Positions 6,419 through 8,205 of a stretch of DNA of 8,205 nt are shown here, piece by piece (the stretch's first letter is position 1; each line of letters starts with the position of its first letter). Position numbers and translations under genes: made by a program. A model generated the notes under the pieces. It was given only the letters and a program-made list of their open reading frames with translations, ran no database searches and had not been told where the DNA came from. The DNA comes from Bacillota bacterium (GTDB lineage Bacteria; Bacillota; Clostridia; Lachnospirales; Lachnospiraceae). The DNA lies in assembly GCA_023428885.1 (NCBI GenBank), contig JAEYWQ010000022.1, forward strand, positions 1 through 8,205, in the 5' to 3' direction.

Positions 6419-8197
6419 TTATATTTTAAATCGTTTAATCTCATCATGAAGCCTTGTGGACACGGATACACAAGTTTCAACGGCTTTATTGATAACACCT
6501 GACATTTGCATGATATCCGAGGAACGAGTAGCAATCTCAGTCGTACCGATTGCACCTTCGTTGGTAGCTCTCGTGATTTCATCCATTGATGTCATAACAT
6601 TATTAATAGAAGCCATTAACTCTTCTGAAGTTGCGCTGAAGTCTGTGATCAATGCATCAATCTCAACTGCATCCTTATTATAGTTTTCAGCCACATCGCT
6701 GAAGGTATCATAGCTACTCATAACATCGCTTGCTACAAAATCCAATAATCGTTCTGAATCTTGTGCCAGATTCTTCACTGCAACTGTTACTTTATTGGTT
6801 ACGTCTTGGATCTTACCAACAGCATCCTTGGATTTTTCAGCAAGTCCTCGTATCTCGTCTGCCACTACGGAGAAACCTCGACCGGCCTCACCTGCTCTCG
6901 CAGCTTCGATGGCAGCATTTAATGCAAGAAGATTTGTTTGATCTGTAATGTCCATAATTGCAGAAGATAAAATCTCGATTTCCTCAACAACACGGGCATC
7001 TTTTAATGCCTGTTCAAGACTTATTTTGATATTGGTATGAATCTTCGTTGTTTGACTTCTCTGCTCTTGTGTCTGCACCTTAATTGCTTGAGCACGGTTA
7101 TGAATGGACGATGCTTGGTGGGCTCCCTCTTGAGCTCTAATTGCAATGTTTTTGCTGGCATTTTCAATCTCATTCGATATTTCATTAATTGCTTCTGATG
7201 TTGCGGCTGTTTCTTCCATGCTTGCAGCTAATTCCTGTGTTGTTGAAGAAACGCCCTCAATCGCCTCGGCTTGGCGATATATGTTAGTTTCAATTTGAGA
7301 AATTACTTCATTTAATTTATATTCACTGGATTGAACTTCACGAATTAATGTACACATCTCTTGTCTCATTTCATTTAACTTAACACCAAGAATTCCAAAT
7401 TCGTCTTTCCTCTTACTTAACTGTTTTGGTAACTCTTGTGTAAAGTCTCCCGCAGAGATAGGTTCTAGATACTTCATCGCTGCTAAAACAGAACCTGAAA
7501 CACTAATACTAATTGATATAGCAATAAATCCTATGATTCCCAACAAGGATACAAGAACAACAATAAATATAATTGCAATCTTGGTTATTCTTTCAACTTC
7601 TTGCGCTTTCTCATCAGCAATGATATCATCGATATGATCAGTGTAGTTACCAGTACCAACAATCCATCCATATGGTGCAAATAACTTACTATAACCTCGC
7701 TTTGGAGAAGACTCAGTTTCTCCTGCTTTTGGGAATACATAATCAGTAAACCCACCATCTGGTTCTTGTCCAACGCGTATAATTTCTCTGATCATCTCGT
7801 ATCCATTGGCATCCTTGGCAGCCATACGATTAGTTCCTTCTGTCTCATTACCAAGTAGTACAATATTATCACCATTGATGGTATCGATCCAGAAATATCC
7901 GCTCTCATTATAACGCAACTCACGAACTAAGTCTGCACTTAGTTTTTGTGCTTCTTCTAAGGTATATAATCCTGCTTCCTGACTCTTGTAAATAGTGTCT
8001 AACAGAGAAATTACATTTGTCACCTGTTCTTTAATATTATTGTCGTAATCTCTTCGAATGGTACTCTCTAACATGTCCACTGATTTACTAATAGATTCTT
8101 GCAAATTCCCTAATGCTATAATTCCTGTTGCAAGTACAGTAATGAAAATTGAAAATACCAGGATTAGCATTTTACTTTTTACCTTTAAGTTCTTCAT
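6419..8197 (-). CDS. Methyl-accepting chemotaxis protein with single-Cache sensor domain
   Basis: This complete 592-residue receptor has, in order: a first membrane segment at about 10-30; an extracellular single Cache (sCache_2-like) domain at about 40-195 with GYFWIDT (100-106), FPKAGE (155-160), KRGYSKLFAPYGW (166-178) and GTGNYTD (181-187); a second membrane segment at about 206-232; a HAMP linker at about 233-288; and a long coiled-coil signalling domain with the conserved tip EAARAGEAGRGFSVVADEIR (431-450). It senses a small ligand outside the cell and controls CheA/CheW at the cytoplasmic tip. About 306 residues follow the HAMP, close to the 44-heptad class. There is no C-terminal CheR/CheB-tethering pentapeptide; it ends KRFKI. 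The start is clear from the basic MKNLKVKSKM before the membrane segment. Only eight bases upstream are visible, so the ribosome site and promoter are outside the window. The ligand cannot be read from the sequence. Confidence 0.95.
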   Translation of the reverse strand: MKNLKVKSKMLILVFSIFITVLATGIIALGNLQESISKSVDMLESTIRRDYDNNIKEQVTNVISLLDTIYKSQEAGLYTLEEAQKLSADLVRELRYNESGYFWIDTINGDNIVLLGNETEGTNRMAAKDANGYEMIREIIRVGQEPDGGFTDYVFPKAGETESSPKRGYSKLFAPYGWIVGTGNYTDHIDDIIADEKAQEVERITKIAIIFIVVLVSLLGIIGFIAISISISVSGSVLAAMKYLEPISAGDFTQELPKQLSKRKDEFGILGVKLNEMRQEMCTLIREVQSSEYKLNEVISQIETNIYRQAEAIEGVSSTTQELAASMEETAATSEAINEISNEIENASKNIAIRAQEGAHQASSIHNRAQAIKVQTQEQRSQTTKIHTNIKISLEQALKDARVVEEIEILSSAIMDITDQTNLLALNAAIEAARAGEAGRGFSVVADEIRGLAEKSKDAVGKIQDVTNKVTVAVKNLAQDSERLLDFVASDVMSSYDTFSDVAENYNKDAVEIDALITDFSATSEELMASINNVMTSMDEITRATNEGAIGTTEIATRSSDIMQMSGVINKAVETCVSVSTRLHDEIKRFKI

Positions 8198-8205
8198 AAG
8201 AACAC

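Noticed and set aside
6456..6948. Two plus-strand frames opposite the chemoreceptor signalling domain
   Set aside because: They are antisense to the highly conserved coiled coil and tip; no start signals and no protein-like composition.
6419..8197. Link between the chemoreceptor and protease as one functional unit
   Set aside because: The genes converge and are separated by a strong terminator; adjacency alone does not support it.
1..8205. tRNA, rRNA, CRISPR array, insertion sequence, attachment site or riboswitch
   Set aside because: I saw no cloverleaf, direct-repeat array, transposase, terminal inverted repeats or conserved aptamer; all non-coding gaps are under 90 bases.

Overview
The window looks like chromosomal DNA from a low-GC, motile, probably spore-forming Firmicute, most likely a Lachnospiraceae member close to Lachnoclostridium (Clostridium) phytofermentans. 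This rests on the AT-rich codon use, the strong AAGGAGGA ribosome site, a DUF4914 protein, a Csp-like S8 serine protease and a clostridial type of single-Cache chemoreceptor. The genus is inferred from family resemblance, not from a search.

Four genes fill almost all of it, in the order + - + -. Bases 1-1767 (+) are the 3' part of a DUF4914 gene with a P-loop; its start lies left of the window. Bases 1853-4486 (-) encode an 877-residue exported, probably lipid-anchored protein with a C-terminal transglutaminase-like Cys-His-Asp domain. Bases 4556-6331 (+) encode a subtilisin-family protease with an intact Asp/His/Ser set and no export signal. Bases 6419-8197 (-) encode a complete methyl-accepting chemotaxis receptor.

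The intergenic gaps are only 69-87 bases. Both convergent junctions (1768-1852 and 6332-6418) carry a long hairpin that can serve as a terminator for both flanking genes. The single divergent junction (4487-4555) must hold the promoters of the transglutaminase-like gene and the protease gene. It contains a 29-base imperfect dyad and, inside it, a sigma-D/FliA-like promoter candidate facing the transglutaminase-like gene.

No operon is visible inside the window. Each gene is next to one on the opposite strand, so functional links between them are weak; the best candidate is co-regulation of the divergent pair. I see no RNA genes, mobile elements, CRISPR array or broken genes. I find no convincing new multi-gene system. 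The least understood items are the DUF4914 protein, which has features reminiscent of PEP carboxykinase-type P-loop enzymes, and the divergent pair with its shared control region.
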